Of a stretch of DNA of 64,000 nucleotides, positions 1 through 10,184 are shown one piece after another. Positions within the stretch are counted from its first letter, which is position 1. Each line of letters begins with the position of its first letter. A program made the position numbers and the translations under genes. The stretch lies in assembly GCF_029871235.1 (NCBI RefSeq), contig NZ_SSOM01000067.1:310001-374000 (forward strand). Reading direction: 5' to 3'. The notes under the pieces are model-generated. The model saw only the letters and a list, made by a program, of their open reading frames with translations. It ran no database searches and had not been told where the DNA came from. The DNA comes from Pseudomonas sp. BN411. Lineage in GTDB: Bacteria > Pseudomonadota > Gammaproteobacteria > Pseudomonadales > Pseudomonadaceae.

Positions 1-3
1 AGC

Positions 4-30
4 AAAAGGCCCGCAGATGCGGGCCTTTTT
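4..30. terminator. Intrinsic terminator downstream of fdxA
   Basis: A GC-rich stem (GGCCCGC / GCGGGCC, loop AGAT) is flanked by an A run on the left and a T run on the right, so it can work in both directions. It lies about 20 bases beyond the fdxA stop codon on the minus strand. Confidence 0.8.
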
Positions 31-51
31 GCGTTCGGACGCTGAGCGGGA

Positions 52-375
52 TCAGCGCGCCAGATGTTCCAGCTTGCCTTTGACGCCGTCCCATTCTTCG
101 GCGTCAGCCAGGGCATCTTTCTTCTCGGTGATGTTCGGCCAGACTTCGGCCAGATCACGGTTCAGCTCGATGAACTCCTGCATGTCCTCAGGCACTTCAT
201 CCTCGGAGAAGATGGCTTGCGCCGGGCATTCTGGCTCGCACAGTGCGCAGTCGATGCACTCATCCGGGTGAATGACCAGGAAGTTCGGGCCTTCGTAGAA
301 GCAGTCCACCGGACAGACTTCCACACAGTCGGTGTATTTGCATTTGATGCAGTTGTCGGTGACGACGAAGGTCAT
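52..375 (-). CDS. fdxA: 7Fe ferredoxin I FdxA
   Basis: Small soluble electron carrier with one 3Fe-4S and one 4Fe-4S cluster, 107 residues, the usual length for this family. The cysteines fit the Azotobacter FdI pattern: C9, C17 and C50 for the 3Fe-4S cluster, and C21, C40, C43 and C46 for the 4Fe-4S cluster, with the long acidic C-terminal extension typical of FdxA. The start is set at MTFVVTDN, where the family begins; an in-frame ATG six codons upstream is less likely. It lies about 140 bases downstream of mutS on the same strand, as in other pseudomonads, so it may share transcription with it. The electron partner cannot be told from the sequence. Confidence 0.95.
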   Translation of the reverse strand: MTFVVTDNCIKCKYTDCVEVCPVDCFYEGPNFLVIHPDECIDCALCEPECPAQAIFSEDEVPEDMQEFIELNRDLAEVWPNITEKKDALADAEEWDGVKGKLEHLAR

Positions 376-515
376 TTCTATTCTTCTCCTCAAGCGGCGG
401 CTCGGAAGCCTTCTATGTCCGGCTTCTCGGCTCTGGAACTCACGGCGCCGGGCAGGCTGAATCCCGGGTGTCTTCCAGAGCGCGCGGGATTCTAGCAGCT
501 TGTGCGGTTCAGGGG

Positions 516-3089
516 TTAGAGGCGTGACTTCAGTGTATACAACAGCTCCAGTGCCTGCCTCGGGGTCAGGTCGTCCGGTTTGACCTTCGCCAGATCGTCC
601 AGCACCGGGTGCGGAAGGCTGGCGAAGAGGTCGCTCTGCATGGGCGAACTCGGTTGTCCGGGGCTCTGGCGTGGGATTTCATGGGGCAGGCTGGTGGTTT
701 CCAGGCGCGCCAGGTGCTCGCGGGCACGCTGGATCACGCCACCCGGAACGCCCGCCAGTTGCGCCACCGCCAGGCCGTAGCTTTGGCTCGCCGGACCCGG
801 CAACACGTGGTGCAGGAACACGATGCGCTCGTTGTGCTCAGTCGCGTTCAGGTGGACGTTGGCAACCACGGGCTCGCTCTCCGGCAGAACCGTCAGCTCG
901 AAGTAGTGGGTGGCGAACAGGGTGAAGGCGCGCAGGCGGGCCAGATGCTCTGCCGCAGCCCAGGCCAGTGACAGGCCGTCGAAGGTACTGGTGCCGCGAC
1001 CCACCTCGTCCATCAGCACCAGGCTGCTGGCGCTGGCGTTATGCAGGATGTTGGCGGTTTCGCTCATTTCCACCATGAAGGTGGAGCGGCCGCCGGCCAG
1101 GTCGTCGCTGGAACCGATGCGGGTGAAGATGCGGTCCACCAGCGACAGCTCGCAGCTGGCCGCCGGTACGAAGCAACCGATGTGGGCGAGCAGCACGATG
1201 AGTGCGGTCTGGCGCATGTAGGTCGACTTACCGCCCATGTTCGGGCCGGTAATGATCAGCATGCGAGTGGCGTCGTCCAGGTTCAGATCGTTAGCCACGA
1301 AGGGCGTGTCCAGTACCTGTTCCACTACCGGGTGTCGGCCCTGGTTGATGCGCATGCAAGGTTCGTCGACAAAGCGCGGGCGGTTCAGGTCGAGGTTCAG
1401 CGCGCGTTCGGCGAAGTTGCTCAGTACATCCAGCTCGGCGAGGGCGGCTGCGGTGTCCTGCAGAGGTGCCAGTTGCTCGATCAGCAGTTCGAGCAGCTCG
1501 TCGTAGAGCATCTTTTCCCGCGCCAGGGCGCGGCTCTTGGCAGACAGCGCCTTGTCTTCGAAGGCTTTCAACTCTGGTGTGATGAAGCGTTCGGCACCCT
1601 TCAGGGTCTGGCGACGGATGTAGTCCGCCGGCGCCTGTTCGGCCTGCACGCGGGGCAGTTCGATGTAGTAGCCGTGGATGCGGTTGTAGCCGACCTTGAG
1701 GTTAGGCAGACCGGTGCGGGCCTTTTCCCGGGTCTCCAGGTCCATCAGGTATTGGCCGGCGTTCTCGCTGAGCGCCTGCAGCTCATCCAGTTCTGCGTCG
1801 TAGCCGGTCTTGATCACGCCGCCGTCGCGGATCACCGCCGGCGGGTTGTCGATGATGGCGCGCGCCAGCAGGTCGGCCAGTTCCGGATAGGTACGAATTC
1901 CGCCCGCCAGGTCCTGCAGGTGGGGCACATCCAGTTCGGTCATCGCGCCTTGCAGTTGCGGCAGGGCGGCGAGGGCGTCACGCAGACGGGCGAGATCGCG
2001 CGGACGGGCATTGCGCAAGCCGATGCGGGCGAGGATGCGCTCGACGTCGCCGATTTCCTTCAGTTGCGGCTGCAGGCCTTCGAAGCGATAGCGATCCAGC
2101 AGGCAGTCGATGGCGTCCTGGCGGGCCTCGAGTACGGCACGGTCACGCAGCGGGCGGTTCAGCCAGCGGCTGAGCAGACGGCTGCCCATGGCGGTCTGGC
2201 AGCGGTCGATCACCGATTGCAGGGTGTTGTCGCGCCCACCAGACAGGTTCACGTCCAGTTCCAGGTTGCGGCGGCTGGCGGCGTCGAGGATGACGGTGTC
2301 GTCGATGCGCTCGTGGCGCAGGCTGCGCAGGTGGGGCAGTGCGGTGCGCTGGGTTTCCTTGGCGTAGGCCAGGAGGCAGCCGGCGGAGCCGATGGCCAAG
2401 GTCAGGGTTTCGCAGCCGAAGCCCTTGAGGTCCTGCACGCCGAATTGCTGGCAGAGGCTCTTCTTCGCCGAATCGCGATCGAAATCCCAAGGCGCGCGAC
2501 GGCGTACGCCACGACGTTTCTCTGCAGGCAGGCCCTGGGGCCAGTCGTCAGGGATCAGCAGTTCGGCTGGATTCAGGCGTTCCAGTTCGGCCAGCAGGTT
2601 TTCCCAGCCCTTGATCTCCTGCACGCTGAAGCGGCCGCTGGTGATGTCCAGTACTGCCAGGCCGAACAGGCGTTCGTCACCCAGCACTGCGGCCAGCAGG
2701 TTGTCACGACGCTCGTCCAGCAGGGCTTCGTCGCTGACGGTACCGGGGGTGATGATGCGGACGACCTGCCGCTCTACCGGCCCTTTGCTGGTGGCCGGAT
2801 CACCGATCTGCTCACAGATCACGATGGATTCGCCGAGCTTCACCAGCTTGGCCAGGTAGCCTTCCACTGCATGGAAGGGGATGCCGGCCATGGGAATCGA
2901 CTTGCCCGCCGACTGGCCGCGTGCGGTCAGAGTGATGTCGAGAAGCTTGGCGGCCTTCTTGGCGTCCTCGTAGAAGATCTCGTAGAAGTCGCCCATGCGG
3001 TAGAACATCAGCTGGTCCGGATGCTGATTCTTCAGCCTCCAGTACTGCTGCATCATGGGTGTGTGTTCGCTGAGATCACTCTGACTCAT
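516..3089 (-). CDS. mutS: DNA mismatch repair protein MutS
   Basis: ATPase that recognises mismatches and small loops and starts methyl-independent mismatch repair with MutL. It has 857 residues, the normal size. The mismatch-reading Phe-Xaa-Glu motif is F35-Y36-E37, in the context GDFYE. The Walker A motif GPNMGGKST is at residues 615-623, followed by the Walker B region ([16 protein letters not shown]) and the ATHYFEL segment. The open frame runs 80 codons further upstream but overlaps the divergent pncC gene; the start at [15 protein letters not shown] matches the family N-terminus. No defect is seen, so the strain is not predicted to be a mutS mutator. Confidence 0.97.
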   Translation of the reverse strand: MSQSDLSEHTPMMQQYWRLKNQHPDQLMFYRMGDFYEIFYEDAKKAAKLLDITLTARGQSAGKSIPMAGIPFHAVEGYLAKLVKLGESIVICEQIGDPATSKGPVERQVVRIITPGTVSDEALLDERRDNLLAAVLGDERLFGLAVLDITSGRFSVQEIKGWENLLAELERLNPAELLIPDDWPQGLPAEKRRGVRRRAPWDFDRDSAKKSLCQQFGVQDLKGFGCETLTLAIGSAGCLLAYAKETQRTALPHLRSLRHERIDDTVILDAASRRNLELDVNLSGGRDNTLQSVIDRCQTAMGSRLLSRWLNRPLRDRAVLEARQDAIDCLLDRYRFEGLQPQLKEIGDVERILARIGLRNARPRDLARLRDALAALPQLQGAMTELDVPHLQDLAGGIRTYPELADLLARAIIDNPPAVIRDGGVIKTGYDAELDELQALSENAGQYLMDLETREKARTGLPNLKVGYNRIHGYYIELPRVQAEQAPADYIRRQTLKGAERFITPELKAFEDKALSAKSRALAREKMLYDELLELLIEQLAPLQDTAAALAELDVLSNFAERALNLDLNRPRFVDEPCMRINQGRHPVVEQVLDTPFVANDLNLDDATRMLIITGPNMGGKSTYMRQTALIVLLAHIGCFVPAASCELSLVDRIFTRIGSSDDLAGGRSTFMVEMSETANILHNASASSLVLMDEVGRGTSTFDGLSLAWAAAEHLARLRAFTLFATHYFELTVLPESEPVVANVHLNATEHNERIVFLHHVLPGPASQSYGLAVAQLAGVPGGVIQRAREHLARLETTSLPHEIPRQSPGQPSSPMQSDLFASLPHPVLDDLAKVKPDDLTPRQALELLYTLKSRL

Positions 3090-3159
3090 TGGCTGGCCTT
3101 GCATGCAAAAGGCGCTAGTGTACGGTATCCCGTTGGCCCGCTTTAACCCCGGAGTGCAC

Positions 3160-3672
3160 ATGTCCGTTACCGAAGATGAACTGACTTCGTTCGCCGCACG
3201 GCTGGGCGAGGAACTGAAGGCGCGTGGCGAGTCGGTGAGCACTGCCGAGTCCTGTACCGGTGGTGGCATTGCCGAAGCGATCACTCGCATTCCCGGTAGT
3301 TCGGCCTGGTTCGAGGCGGGTTTCGTCACCTATTCAAACAAGCAGAAGACCGCGCAACTGGCGGTACCGGCCGAGCTGTTCTCGCAGGTGGGGGCGGTCA
3401 GCCGTGAAGTGGTCGAGGCGATGGTGCGCGGTGCCCAGTTGCACAGTGGGGCACGTTTCGCCGTGGCGGTCAGTGGCGTCGCCGGACCCGATGGTGGCTC
3501 CCCGGAAAAACCTGTTGGCACCGTCTGGTTGGCCTGGGGCAATGGGAAAGAAGTAGAGGCCGTACGCCGCCAGTTTCCGGGTGATCGCCTGTCTGTGCGC
3601 CGGCAAACGGTAGTGGAAGCGCTCCAGGGATTGATCCGACTAGCTGCAGGAGAAAAAGCCGTCCAGGGGTAG
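3160..3672 (+). CDS. pncC: Nicotinamide-nucleotide amidohydrolase PncC (CinA C-terminal family)
   Basis: Deamidates nicotinamide mononucleotide to nicotinate mononucleotide in pyridine nucleotide salvage. The protein is 170 residues and consists only of the CinA C-terminal domain. It shows the family blocks [16 protein letters not shown] near residues 26-41, [20 protein letters not shown] and KPVGTVW. The start MSVTEDEL is preferred over an upstream ATG that lies inside the mutS promoter region. It is divergent from mutS and 87 bases upstream of recA, the arrangement common in Pseudomonas, where it is often labelled cinA or ygaD. The competence role implied by the cinA name is not supported for this single-domain form. 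Confidence 0.93.
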   Translation: MSVTEDELTSFAARLGEELKARGESVSTAESCTGGGIAEAITRIPGSSAWFEAGFVTYSNKQKTAQLAVPAELFSQVGAVSREVVEAMVRGAQLHSGARFAVAVSGVAGPDGGSPEKPVGTVWLAWGNGKEVEAVRRQFPGDRLSVRRQTVVEALQGLIRLAAGEKAVQG

Positions 3673-3699
3673 GCGAGCGACTTGCCCTATGGAATAATA

Positions 3700-3715
3700 C
3701 TGTCTACTTATACAG
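3700..3715. promoter_or_regulatory. LexA (SOS) box of recA
   Basis: The 16-base site CTGTCTACTTATACAG matches the consensus CTG-N10-CAG palindrome (CTGTATATATATACAG type). It lies 45-60 bases before the recA start, overlapping the likely -10 region, and so should place recA and probably recX under LexA control. Confidence 0.92.
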
Positions 3716-3759
3716 TTGTTGGTGGCCGCCAGGCCCTCTTGAGTTTAGTGAGGACTTCA

Positions 3760-4803
3760 ATGGACGAGAACAAGAAGCGCGCCTTGGCTGCTGCCCTGGG
3801 CCAGATCGAGAAGCAGTTCGGCAAAGGCGCGGTCATGCGCATGGGCGACCACGATCGCCAGGCCATCCCGGCCATTTCCACCGGTTCTCTGGGCCTGGAT
3901 ATCGCGCTTGGTATTGGCGGTCTGCCGAAGGGGCGTATCGTAGAAATCTACGGTCCAGAATCATCCGGTAAAACCACTCTGACCCTCTCCGTCATCGCTG
4001 AAGCCCAGAAAATGGGCGCTACCTGCGCCTTCGTCGACGCCGAACATGCCTTGGACCCGGACTACGCCGGCAAGCTCGGTGTGAATGTCGACGACCTGCT
4101 GGTTTCCCAGCCGGATACCGGTGAACAGGCTCTGGAAATCACCGACATGCTGGTGCGCTCCAACGCCGTTGACGTGATCATCGTTGACTCCGTTGCGGCC
4201 CTGGTACCCAAGGCCGAAATCGAAGGTGAGATGGGCGACTCCCACGTCGGCCTGCAGGCGCGTCTGATGTCCCAGGCCCTGCGCAAGATCACCGGTAACA
4301 TCAAGAACGCCAACTGCCTGGTCATCTTCATCAACCAGATCCGTATGAAGATCGGCGTGATGTTCGGCAACCCCGAAACCACCACTGGCGGTAACGCCCT
4401 GAAGTTCTACGCCTCCGTGCGTCTCGACATCCGCCGTACCGGCGCGGTGAAGGAAGGCGAGGAAGTCGTGGGTAGCGAAACCCGCGTCAAGGTAGTGAAG
4501 AACAAGGTGGCCCCGCCGTTCCGTCAGGCCGAATTCCAGATCATGTACGGCAAGGGCATCTACCGCACTGGCGAGATCATTGACCTGGGCGTACAGCAGG
4601 GCCTGGTGGAGAAATCCGGCGCCTGGTACAGCTACCAGGGCAACAAGATCGGCCAGGGTAAGGCGAATGCCGCCAAGTACCTGGAAGACAACCCGGAAGT
4701 TGGCAGCGCCATCGAGAAGATCATTCGCGAGAAGCTGCTGGTTGACTCCGCCGCCAACAAGTCGGCTGCTTCGGTCGATGACCTGGCTGACGTAGACCTC
4801 TGA
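3760..4803 (+). CDS. recA: Recombinase RecA
   Basis: DNA-dependent ATPase that forms filaments on single-stranded DNA, pairs homologous strands and stimulates LexA self-cleavage. It has 347 residues, a normal length. The Walker A motif GPESSGKTT is at residues 65-73; the MAW region, loop L1 ([22 protein letters not shown] region) and loop L2 ([22 protein letters not shown] region) are intact. The start MDENKK has the family N-terminus and a GAGG ribosome site; an in-frame ATG 26 codons upstream lies before the LexA box and is rejected. recX follows after 7 bases. Confidence 0.99.
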   Translation: MDENKKRALAAALGQIEKQFGKGAVMRMGDHDRQAIPAISTGSLGLDIALGIGGLPKGRIVEIYGPESSGKTTLTLSVIAEAQKMGATCAFVDAEHALDPDYAGKLGVNVDDLLVSQPDTGEQALEITDMLVRSNAVDVIIVDSVAALVPKAEIEGEMGDSHVGLQARLMSQALRKITGNIKNANCLVIFINQIRMKIGVMFGNPETTTGGNALKFYASVRLDIRRTGAVKEGEEVVGSETRVKVVKNKVAPPFRQAEFQIMYGKGIYRTGEIIDLGVQQGLVEKSGAWYSYQGNKIGQGKANAAKYLEDNPEVGSAIEKIIREKLLVDSAANKSAASVDDLADVDL

Positions 4804-4810
4804 TCCTCTC

Positions 4811-5272
4811 ATGCCCGTCGTGCTCGACAGCCCCGCCGCCGTGCGGCGGGCCGCCATGGACCTGCTGGCACAGCGCGAACACGGGCGAGTCGAGCTGACG
4901 CGCAAGCTGCGTCAGCGCGGCGCTCCTCCCGAGTTGATCGACAGTGCCCTCGACCGTCTGACGGAAGAGGGCCTGCTCTCCGAATCCCGCTATCTCGAAA
5001 GCTTCATCGCCAGCCGCGCCCGTGGTGGCTATGGGCCGCAACGTATCCGCGAAGAACTGGCCCAGCGAGGCTTGCCGCGAGGTGATATCGACCAGGCCCT
5101 GCGCGAGGCCGATATCGACTGGGGCGAGCAGTTGCGCGAGGTTTGGCGCCGCAAATTCAATCGCCAACCCCAGGACGCCCGCGAGCGCGCCCAGCAGGGC
5201 CGATTCCTTGCCTACCGTGGCTATTCCATGGAGATGATCAGCCGTCTCCTGCGCGGTAATCTCGACGACTGA
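4811..5272 (+). CDS. recX: RecA regulatory protein RecX
   Basis: Binds RecA filaments and limits their extension and ATPase activity. The protein is 153 residues of three-helix repeat units, with the family segments [32 protein letters not shown] and the region [19 protein letters not shown]. It starts 7 bases after recA, so it is very probably co-transcribed with recA and SOS-induced. No truncation is seen. Confidence 0.95.
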   Translation: MPVVLDSPAAVRRAAMDLLAQREHGRVELTRKLRQRGAPPELIDSALDRLTEEGLLSESRYLESFIASRARGGYGPQRIREELAQRGLPRGDIDQALREADIDWGEQLREVWRRKFNRQPQDARERAQQGRFLAYRGYSMEMISRLLRGNLDD

Positions 5273-5350
5273 ATAATCACGCGTGCAGCCTTGAGCCATG
5301 CGCGGATGCGCATGGCTGGTAGCTGGATGGGGCTGCGTTCGTCTGACGAA

Positions 5351-6430
5351 TCAGGCCTTGCCGGCCCAGTGTTGCGGCAGGTTGATGAAGTCGATGAGTT
5401 CACGCAGGCGACCGTGGTCGCGACCATTGAAGCGGAACGCGAGGCGGATCAGCTCGCTGAACTCCGGTTCGTCTTTCTCCGACTCCGCGTAGGCCTGCTG
5501 ACAGAAGTCACCTTCCAGGCAAAGGTCGGCGAACTGCTCCTGAACTTGCCCAAGGGCCTTCTCGCTGAGGGAGTGATTCATGCGAATCACGAAGCTGTTC
5601 TTCAACCAACGGCTGGAGTGGTAGTTGCGATAGAACTGGGCGATCTCGGCGGCCGCCTCGTCGGCATTGCGCACCAGACGCATCAGGTTCATGTCGCTGG
5701 GCAGGATGTAGCGGTTGCGCTCCAGTTGCTCGTGGAGGAAGCCAATGGCGTCTTCCCAGTAGCTGCCGTCAGGCTCGTCCAGCAACACCACCGGCACCAC
5801 CGGGCTCTTGCCGGTCTGGATCAGGGTCAGCACTTCCAGTGCTTCATCCAGTGTGCCGAAACCACCTGGGCACAGTACCAACGCATCGGCTTCCTTGACG
5901 AAGAACAGCTTGCGAACGAAGAAGAAATGGAACGACAGCAGATGCTCACTGCCGTCGACCGTCGTGTTGGCATGCTGTTCGAAGGGCAGGGTGATATTCA
6001 GCCCGAGGCTGTTTTCCAGACCGGCACCTTCATGGGCTGCTGCCATGATGCCGCCGCCGGCACCGGTGATAACCATCAGGTCGCGCTTGGCCAGTTCAGC
6101 GCCCAGCTGGCGGGCCAGGGTATAGATCGGATGGCCTTCAGGGGTACGCGCTGAGCCAAACACAGTGACCTTGCGACGCCGCTTGAATTGCTCTAGGACG
6201 CTGAACGCGTGCTCCATCTCGCGCAGGGTCTGCAGCATGATCTTGGCGTCCCAGCGATTGCGGTCGGCCTGGGCCATGCGCACCACGGTGATCAGCATCT
6301 CGCGATAGAGCGCGAGGTTGGGGCTGCCACTTGGAACGGTGAGGTTGATCAGTTCGTCGACCTTCTGGGTCAGGTCGATTCCACTGGTCTGGAAGTGTCG
6401 GGAGAGATAGTCGTCCGGATCATAGGGCAT
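5351..6430 (-). CDS. LOG-family (lysine-decarboxylase-like) nucleotide hydrolase
   Basis: Predicted cytoplasmic Rossmann-fold protein of 359 residues. It contains the LOG-family phosphate-binding motif PGGFGTLDE at residues 188-196 and the preceding GAGGGIM loop. Proteins of this family cleave nucleoside 5'-monophosphates at the ribose-base bond; the older name lysine decarboxylase is an annotation artefact. The start MPYDPDDYL is chosen because GGAG lies six bases upstream; an upstream ATG eight codons earlier has no such site. The protein is longer than the roughly 190-residue LOG proteins, carrying extra N- and C-terminal regions, so the exact substrate is uncertain. Confidence 0.8.
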   Translation of the reverse strand: MPYDPDDYLSRHFQTSGIDLTQKVDELINLTVPSGSPNLALYREMLITVVRMAQADRNRWDAKIMLQTLREMEHAFSVLEQFKRRRKVTVFGSARTPEGHPIYTLARQLGAELAKRDLMVITGAGGGIMAAAHEGAGLENSLGLNITLPFEQHANTTVDGSEHLLSFHFFFVRKLFFVKEADALVLCPGGFGTLDEALEVLTLIQTGKSPVVPVVLLDEPDGSYWEDAIGFLHEQLERNRYILPSDMNLMRLVRNADEAAAEIAQFYRNYHSSRWLKNSFVIRMNHSLSEKALGQVQEQFADLCLEGDFCQQAYAESEKDEPEFSELIRLAFRFNGRDHGRLRELIDFINLPQHWAGKA

Positions 6431-6668
6431 AGCGTTCTCCTTGCTCATCAACATCTCTGAGCAGCACTACGGGCCGAGTCCGGAATCCGGGCGACCCGGT
6501 CGAGCCGCTCAACTACAGCTTGCGGCAGGGGCTGGATCTTTTCCAGTACGCCGCAGCCTGAATGAATCGCAGCGAGGTGTCCGGATTATGGCGGAGTGAG
6601 CGTAGGCCCTGGACTCCAGGGCGAAAGGAGAGGGCGGCACTCCCCGGACAGGAGCGCCGCGAAGTCGA

Positions 6669-7082
6669 TCAGTTGGTCTTGGCCTTGAGGCCGCAATCCT
6701 GGGCAGTGAAGCGCTCGGACGTCACCGGGCGATTGGTCTTGTACTCGCTGAACTCGTAGCGCAGACCGGCGCCACGGGCCAGCAGCTGGCGGTAGCCAGT
6801 ATTGCGGCAGACGCTGGCGCCCAGTTGTGCGCGCACGGCATCGGGGTTGGCGCGCATCTGCGCCGCATGGGTTTCGCGCACGCTGAGGTGATTCACCAGC
6901 TCGTTGCCTTCCACCGTGTAGCCCTGGTCGAGGATGTCCTCGTTGATTGCGCGAGGCGTGCCTACGCTGCTCTCCTTGGCGACTTTCTCGAGCATCTTGC
7001 TGAGCTCGTAGTCCTTGAGCGATGCGGCCTGGGCGAAGAAGGGCAGGGTCGCGCAGACGGCGATGGCGGTGAGGCGCAGCAT
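6669..7082 (-). CDS. Secreted DUF4146-type protein (PA3611-like)
   Basis: Protein of 137 residues with a clear signal peptide (hydrophobic residues 2-17, cleavage likely after FAQA). The mature part has two cysteines (in ASVCRNTGYR and AQDCGLK) that may form a disulfide. It resembles the Pseudomonas-restricted family of PA3611, described as a quorum-regulated secreted protein of known structure but unknown biochemical role; this match is from memory. It is a single gene, convergent with no neighbour and separated by 240 bases from the LOG gene. Confidence 0.7.
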   Translation of the reverse strand: MLRLTAIAVCATLPFFAQAASLKDYELSKMLEKVAKESSVGTPRAINEDILDQGYTVEGNELVNHLSVRETHAAQMRANPDAVRAQLGASVCRNTGYRQLLARGAGLRYEFSEYKTNRPVTSERFTAQDCGLKAKTN

Positions 7083-7273
7083 GTGTATCTCCTAACGAAA
7101 AGTAGCTGTTTGACCAGCGCGGCAATTGTGCGTTCGCAGGCAGCGCTTGTCGCGTGAAAAATCAGCTCACGGCGTCTCTGGTAGAATCGCGCGATCCTTC
7201 TTGCCATCCCGATTCCGCCCGCTGCCTTTCGGCCTGCGCAGGGCGGCCAGCCGCTGTATTGGAACCCGTTTCG

Positions 7274-7984
7274 ATGAGTCACGCCGTCTTCCGCCTGCGC
7301 GCCGAATGCCTCGCGCGCAGCACCCGTCCCTTCGTCGCCCGTGGATCGCGTGCGCCGCGCTGCCCGGAATGCCGGGTCGCCTTCGACTACTGCTTCTGCG
7401 CCTGGCGGCCCAAGGTACCGGTGCGTTCCGGCGTGTGCCTGATGATGTACTACTCCGAGCCAATGAAGCCGAGCAATACCGGCTGGTTGATCGCGGACCT
7501 CGTGCCCGACACCTGGGCGTTTGGCTGGTCGCGTACCGAGGTGGACGAGGCGCTGCTCGCCTTGCTCGAAGACCCGCAGTGGCAGCCTTATCTGGTGTTC
7601 CCCGGTGAGTACGCGGCGCCTGAGCGCGTGGTAGACAGTGTCGAGGTGGCGGAGGGCAAGCGGCCCCTGTTCATCCTGCTCGATGCCACCTGGACCGAAG
7701 CACGCAAGATGTTCCGCAAGAGCCCCTATCTGGACCGTTTTCCAGTACTCAGCCTGACGCCGGAGCAGATTTCCCGCTATCAGCTGCGTCGCCGGAAGAA
7801 CGAAGAGCACCTGTGCACGGCGGAAGTCGGCGCGCTGTGCCTGGAGCTGGCGGGTGACGAAGAGGCTGGCGGTGCGCTGAACGCCTACTTGGATGTATTC
7901 ACCGAACGCTACCTGGGGGCCAAGCGGGCCCTGCCTCTGGACGAGGCAAGCCCGGCGCACCAGGCGCTCAGCACCTATCTCTGA
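7274..7984 (+). CDS. DTW-domain tRNA-uridine aminocarboxypropyltransferase
   Basis: Enzyme of 236 residues predicted to transfer the aminocarboxypropyl group of S-adenosylmethionine to a tRNA uridine (acp3U). The name-giving DTW motif appears as LLDATWTEARKM near residues 135-146. The N-terminal cysteine cluster CPECRVAFDYCFC fits the family's zinc-binding knuckle. The family contains TapT (YfiP), acting at position 47, and relatives acting in the D-loop; which one this is cannot be decided here. The start MSHAVFRLRAECL is the family start; the frame is open a further 40 codons upstream without family similarity. Confidence 0.85.
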   Translation: MSHAVFRLRAECLARSTRPFVARGSRAPRCPECRVAFDYCFCAWRPKVPVRSGVCLMMYYSEPMKPSNTGWLIADLVPDTWAFGWSRTEVDEALLALLEDPQWQPYLVFPGEYAAPERVVDSVEVAEGKRPLFILLDATWTEARKMFRKSPYLDRFPVLSLTPEQISRYQLRRRKNEEHLCTAEVGALCLELAGDEEAGGALNAYLDVFTERYLGAKRALPLDEASPAHQALSTYL

Positions 7985-8890
7985 TCAGGCTTCGACCTTG
8001 GCCGGTGCCGCCTGTGGCTCGTGTTTCTGCGGCCAGAGCTGGGCCACCAGCATGCCCACGAACATCAGGGCGCAGCCCATGTAGCCACGCGCGTGCAGGG
8101 ACTCATCGAGCAGCAGGGCACCGGCGATGGCGGCGAATACCGCCTCCAGCGAGAGGATGATGGCGGCGTGGGAGGCGATGGCGTGACGCTGCGCCACCAC
8201 CTGCAAGGTGTAGCCAATGGCGACGGCAATAACGCCGCCGTAGAGGATGGCCGGACCGGCCTGGATGATGGCGTCGAATTTGATTTCCTCGAACACCACT
8301 GCCAGCACCAGGCTGACCACTGCGCAGACGGCGAACTGCAGAATGGACAGGCGGATCGGGTCATAGCGGCTGGCGAAGTAGCCCACCAGCAGCACGTGCA
8401 CGCCCCAGACGCAGGCACCGGCCAGTTGCAGCCAGTCGCCGGACGCTACGTGGAAACCTTCACCCACGCTGAGCAGGAACATGCCCACCACCGCCAGGCA
8501 GGCGCCCAGCCAGGTGCCCGTGCCAGTGCGATGGCCGAGGAAGAGGCCAAGCAGCGGCACTATGATGACGTACAGGCCGGTGATGAAGCCGGAGTTGGTG
8601 ACGGTGGTGAACAGCAGGCCCACCTGCTGCAGGTTGATCCCCAGCGACAGGGCCAGGCCCATGAGCAGCCCGCCCAGCAGCATGCCCCGGTTCAGGGGCT
8701 GCTTCACTGCTGGCTTGGGCAGGATCAGCAGCAGCGGCAGCAGGATGAGGGCGCCAAGGCTGAAGCGCAGGCCGGTATAGAGGAAGGGGCCGACAGCATC
8801 CATGCCCAGCCGCTGGGCGACGAAGGCCGCGCCCCAGATGGCGGCGGTGATCAGCATCAGGATATCGGCGCGCAGAGCTTGGCTTCGCAT
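7985..8890 (-). CDS. EamA/RhaT-family inner-membrane transporter
   Basis: Drug/metabolite-transporter superfamily permease of 301 residues with about ten hydrophobic segments and the internal duplication of two EamA domains (roughly residues 8-140 and 150-285). The segment ITAAIWGAAFVAQRLGMD is typical of the first EamA repeat. The start MRSQALRADIL is used because it begins just before the first membrane helix; the open frame extends 25 codons further. Its stop codon abuts that of the convergent DTW gene. The substrate is unknown. Confidence 0.85.
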   Translation of the reverse strand: MRSQALRADILMLITAAIWGAAFVAQRLGMDAVGPFLYTGLRFSLGALILLPLLLILPKPAVKQPLNRGMLLGGLLMGLALSLGINLQQVGLLFTTVTNSGFITGLYVIIVPLLGLFLGHRTGTGTWLGACLAVVGMFLLSVGEGFHVASGDWLQLAGACVWGVHVLLVGYFASRYDPIRLSILQFAVCAVVSLVLAVVFEEIKFDAIIQAGPAILYGGVIAVAIGYTLQVVAQRHAIASHAAIILSLEAVFAAIAGALLLDESLHARGYMGCALMFVGMLVAQLWPQKHEPQAAPAKVEA

Positions 8891-9092
8891 GGCATTTCTC
8901 GGCGGGAAAAGCCGAGAACTTTGCCGTAAAGCGTTCGACTTGACCACCCCGCCCCGGCTCGGCATTCTGGGCGCCGCTTTACGGCCTGCCCGTATAAAGC
9001 TTCGGGCCTGGCCAGCGTATCCCGTCGTGCCGAAATGCCTTTCCTTACCCCCGGAGAGGCGTGTCTGGGCCCATTACAAAAAGGACATGCCC

Positions 9093-9743
9093 ATGGCCTC
9101 ATACGAAATTCTCATCGCCGATGACCACCCGCTGTTCCGCAGCGCCCTGCAGCAAGCCCTGACCCTGGGGCTCGGACCTGACGTGCGGCTGGTGGAAGCG
9201 GCGAGCATCGCCGAGCTCGAGACCCGCCTGGCCGAGCGTGCCGACTGGGACCTGGTCCTGCTCGACCTGAACATGCCCGGAGCCTACGGCTTCTCCGGCC
9301 TGGTGCTGCTGCGCGGTCAGTATCCGCAGATCCCTGTGGTGATGATCTCCGCCCAGGAAGAAGCGTCGGTAGTCGCTCGTTCCCGTGAGTTCGGTGCCAG
9401 CGGTTTCATTCCCAAGTCCAGCCCGCTGGAAGTCATCCAGAACGCGGTGCGCGCGGTGCTCGATGGCGATGTCTGGTGGCCTCCGCAGCTTGAGGAAGCA
9501 CAGGCCCTGTCCGATGAGGCCAAGGCTGCCAGCGAGGGTCTCGCAAGCCTGACGCCCCAGCAATTCCGCGTGCTGACCATGGTCTGCGAGGGCCTGCTCA
9601 ACAAGCAGATCGCCTTCGAACTGCATGTTTCGGAAGCCACGGTAAAGGCCCACGTGACCGCTATCTTCCGCAAGCTCAACGTGCGCACCCGCACCCAGGC
9701 CGCGCTGCTGCTGCAACAGATGGAATCGATTCCGTCGTCCTGA
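9093..9743 (+). CDS. erdR: LuxR-type response regulator ErdR
   Basis: Two-component response regulator of 216 residues: an N-terminal receiver domain (DD near residues 8-9, phospho-acceptor in LVLLDLNMPG near residue 57) and a C-terminal LuxR helix-turn-helix (LTPQQFRVLTMVCEGLLNKQ onward). Residues and length match Pseudomonas ErdR, which activates acetyl-CoA synthetase and ethanol or acetate use genes. Of two in-frame ATGs six bases apart, the second is chosen because the AAAAAGGA ribosome site is seven bases from it and touches the first. No cognate sensor kinase is adjacent, so its partner is an orphan kinase elsewhere. Confidence 0.9.
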   Translation: MASYEILIADDHPLFRSALQQALTLGLGPDVRLVEAASIAELETRLAERADWDLVLLDLNMPGAYGFSGLVLLRGQYPQIPVVMISAQEEASVVARSREFGASGFIPKSSPLEVIQNAVRAVLDGDVWWPPQLEEAQALSDEAKAASEGLASLTPQQFRVLTMVCEGLLNKQIAFELHVSEATVKAHVTAIFRKLNVRTRTQAALLLQQMESIPSS

Positions 9744-9815
9744 CGCCGGGTCTTTCACGCAAATTTGAAGCGCGTTGCGTTAGGCTGCGCGCTCCTCTCA
9801 ACAGCCCCTTTTCCT

Positions 9816-10181
9816 ATGTCGCCATTCAAAGGCCAGACCGGCCTCAAACGTATTCTCAACGCCGCTGGATATTCCCTTGACGGGCTGCGTGCCGCCTTCA
9901 CCGGTGAGGCCGCCTTCCGCCAGTTGGTGCTGCTCAACGTGGTCCTGATCCCGCTGTCGTTCTTCCTCGATGTCAGCCGTGGCGAACGCGCGCTGATGAT
10001 CGGCGTCTGCCTGCTGGCGCTGATCGTCGAGCTGCTGAACTCGGCGGTGGAAGCGGCCATCGACCGCATTTCTCTCGAACGCCACCCGCTTTCGAAGAAC
10101 GCAAAGGACATGGGCAGCGCCGCGCAATTCACTGCGCTGACGCTGATCACCGCGGTCTGGGCCACCATTCTCCTGGGCTGA
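9816..10181 (+). CDS. dgkA: Diacylglycerol kinase DgkA
   Basis: Small integral inner-membrane kinase of 121 residues that phosphorylates diacylglycerol to phosphatidic acid, recycling the diacylglycerol made during membrane-derived glucan synthesis. It has the signature ELLNSAVEAAIDRI near residues 70-83 and three hydrophobic helices. The start MSPFKGQTGLKR matches the family; an upstream ATG 17 codons earlier is rejected. It lies 72 bases after erdR and ends four bases before the stop of convergent finR. Confidence 0.92.
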   Translation: MSPFKGQTGLKRILNAAGYSLDGLRAAFTGEAAFRQLVLLNVVLIPLSFFLDVSRGERALMIGVCLLALIVELLNSAVEAAIDRISLERHPLSKNAKDMGSAAQFTALTLITAVWATILLG

Positions 10182-10184
10182 TGC

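Noticed and set aside
1041-3146. 701-codon open frame on the plus strand opposite mutS
   Set aside because: Antisense frame kept open by GC-rich codon bias; low-complexity His/Gln/Val composition, no domain, no ribosome site.
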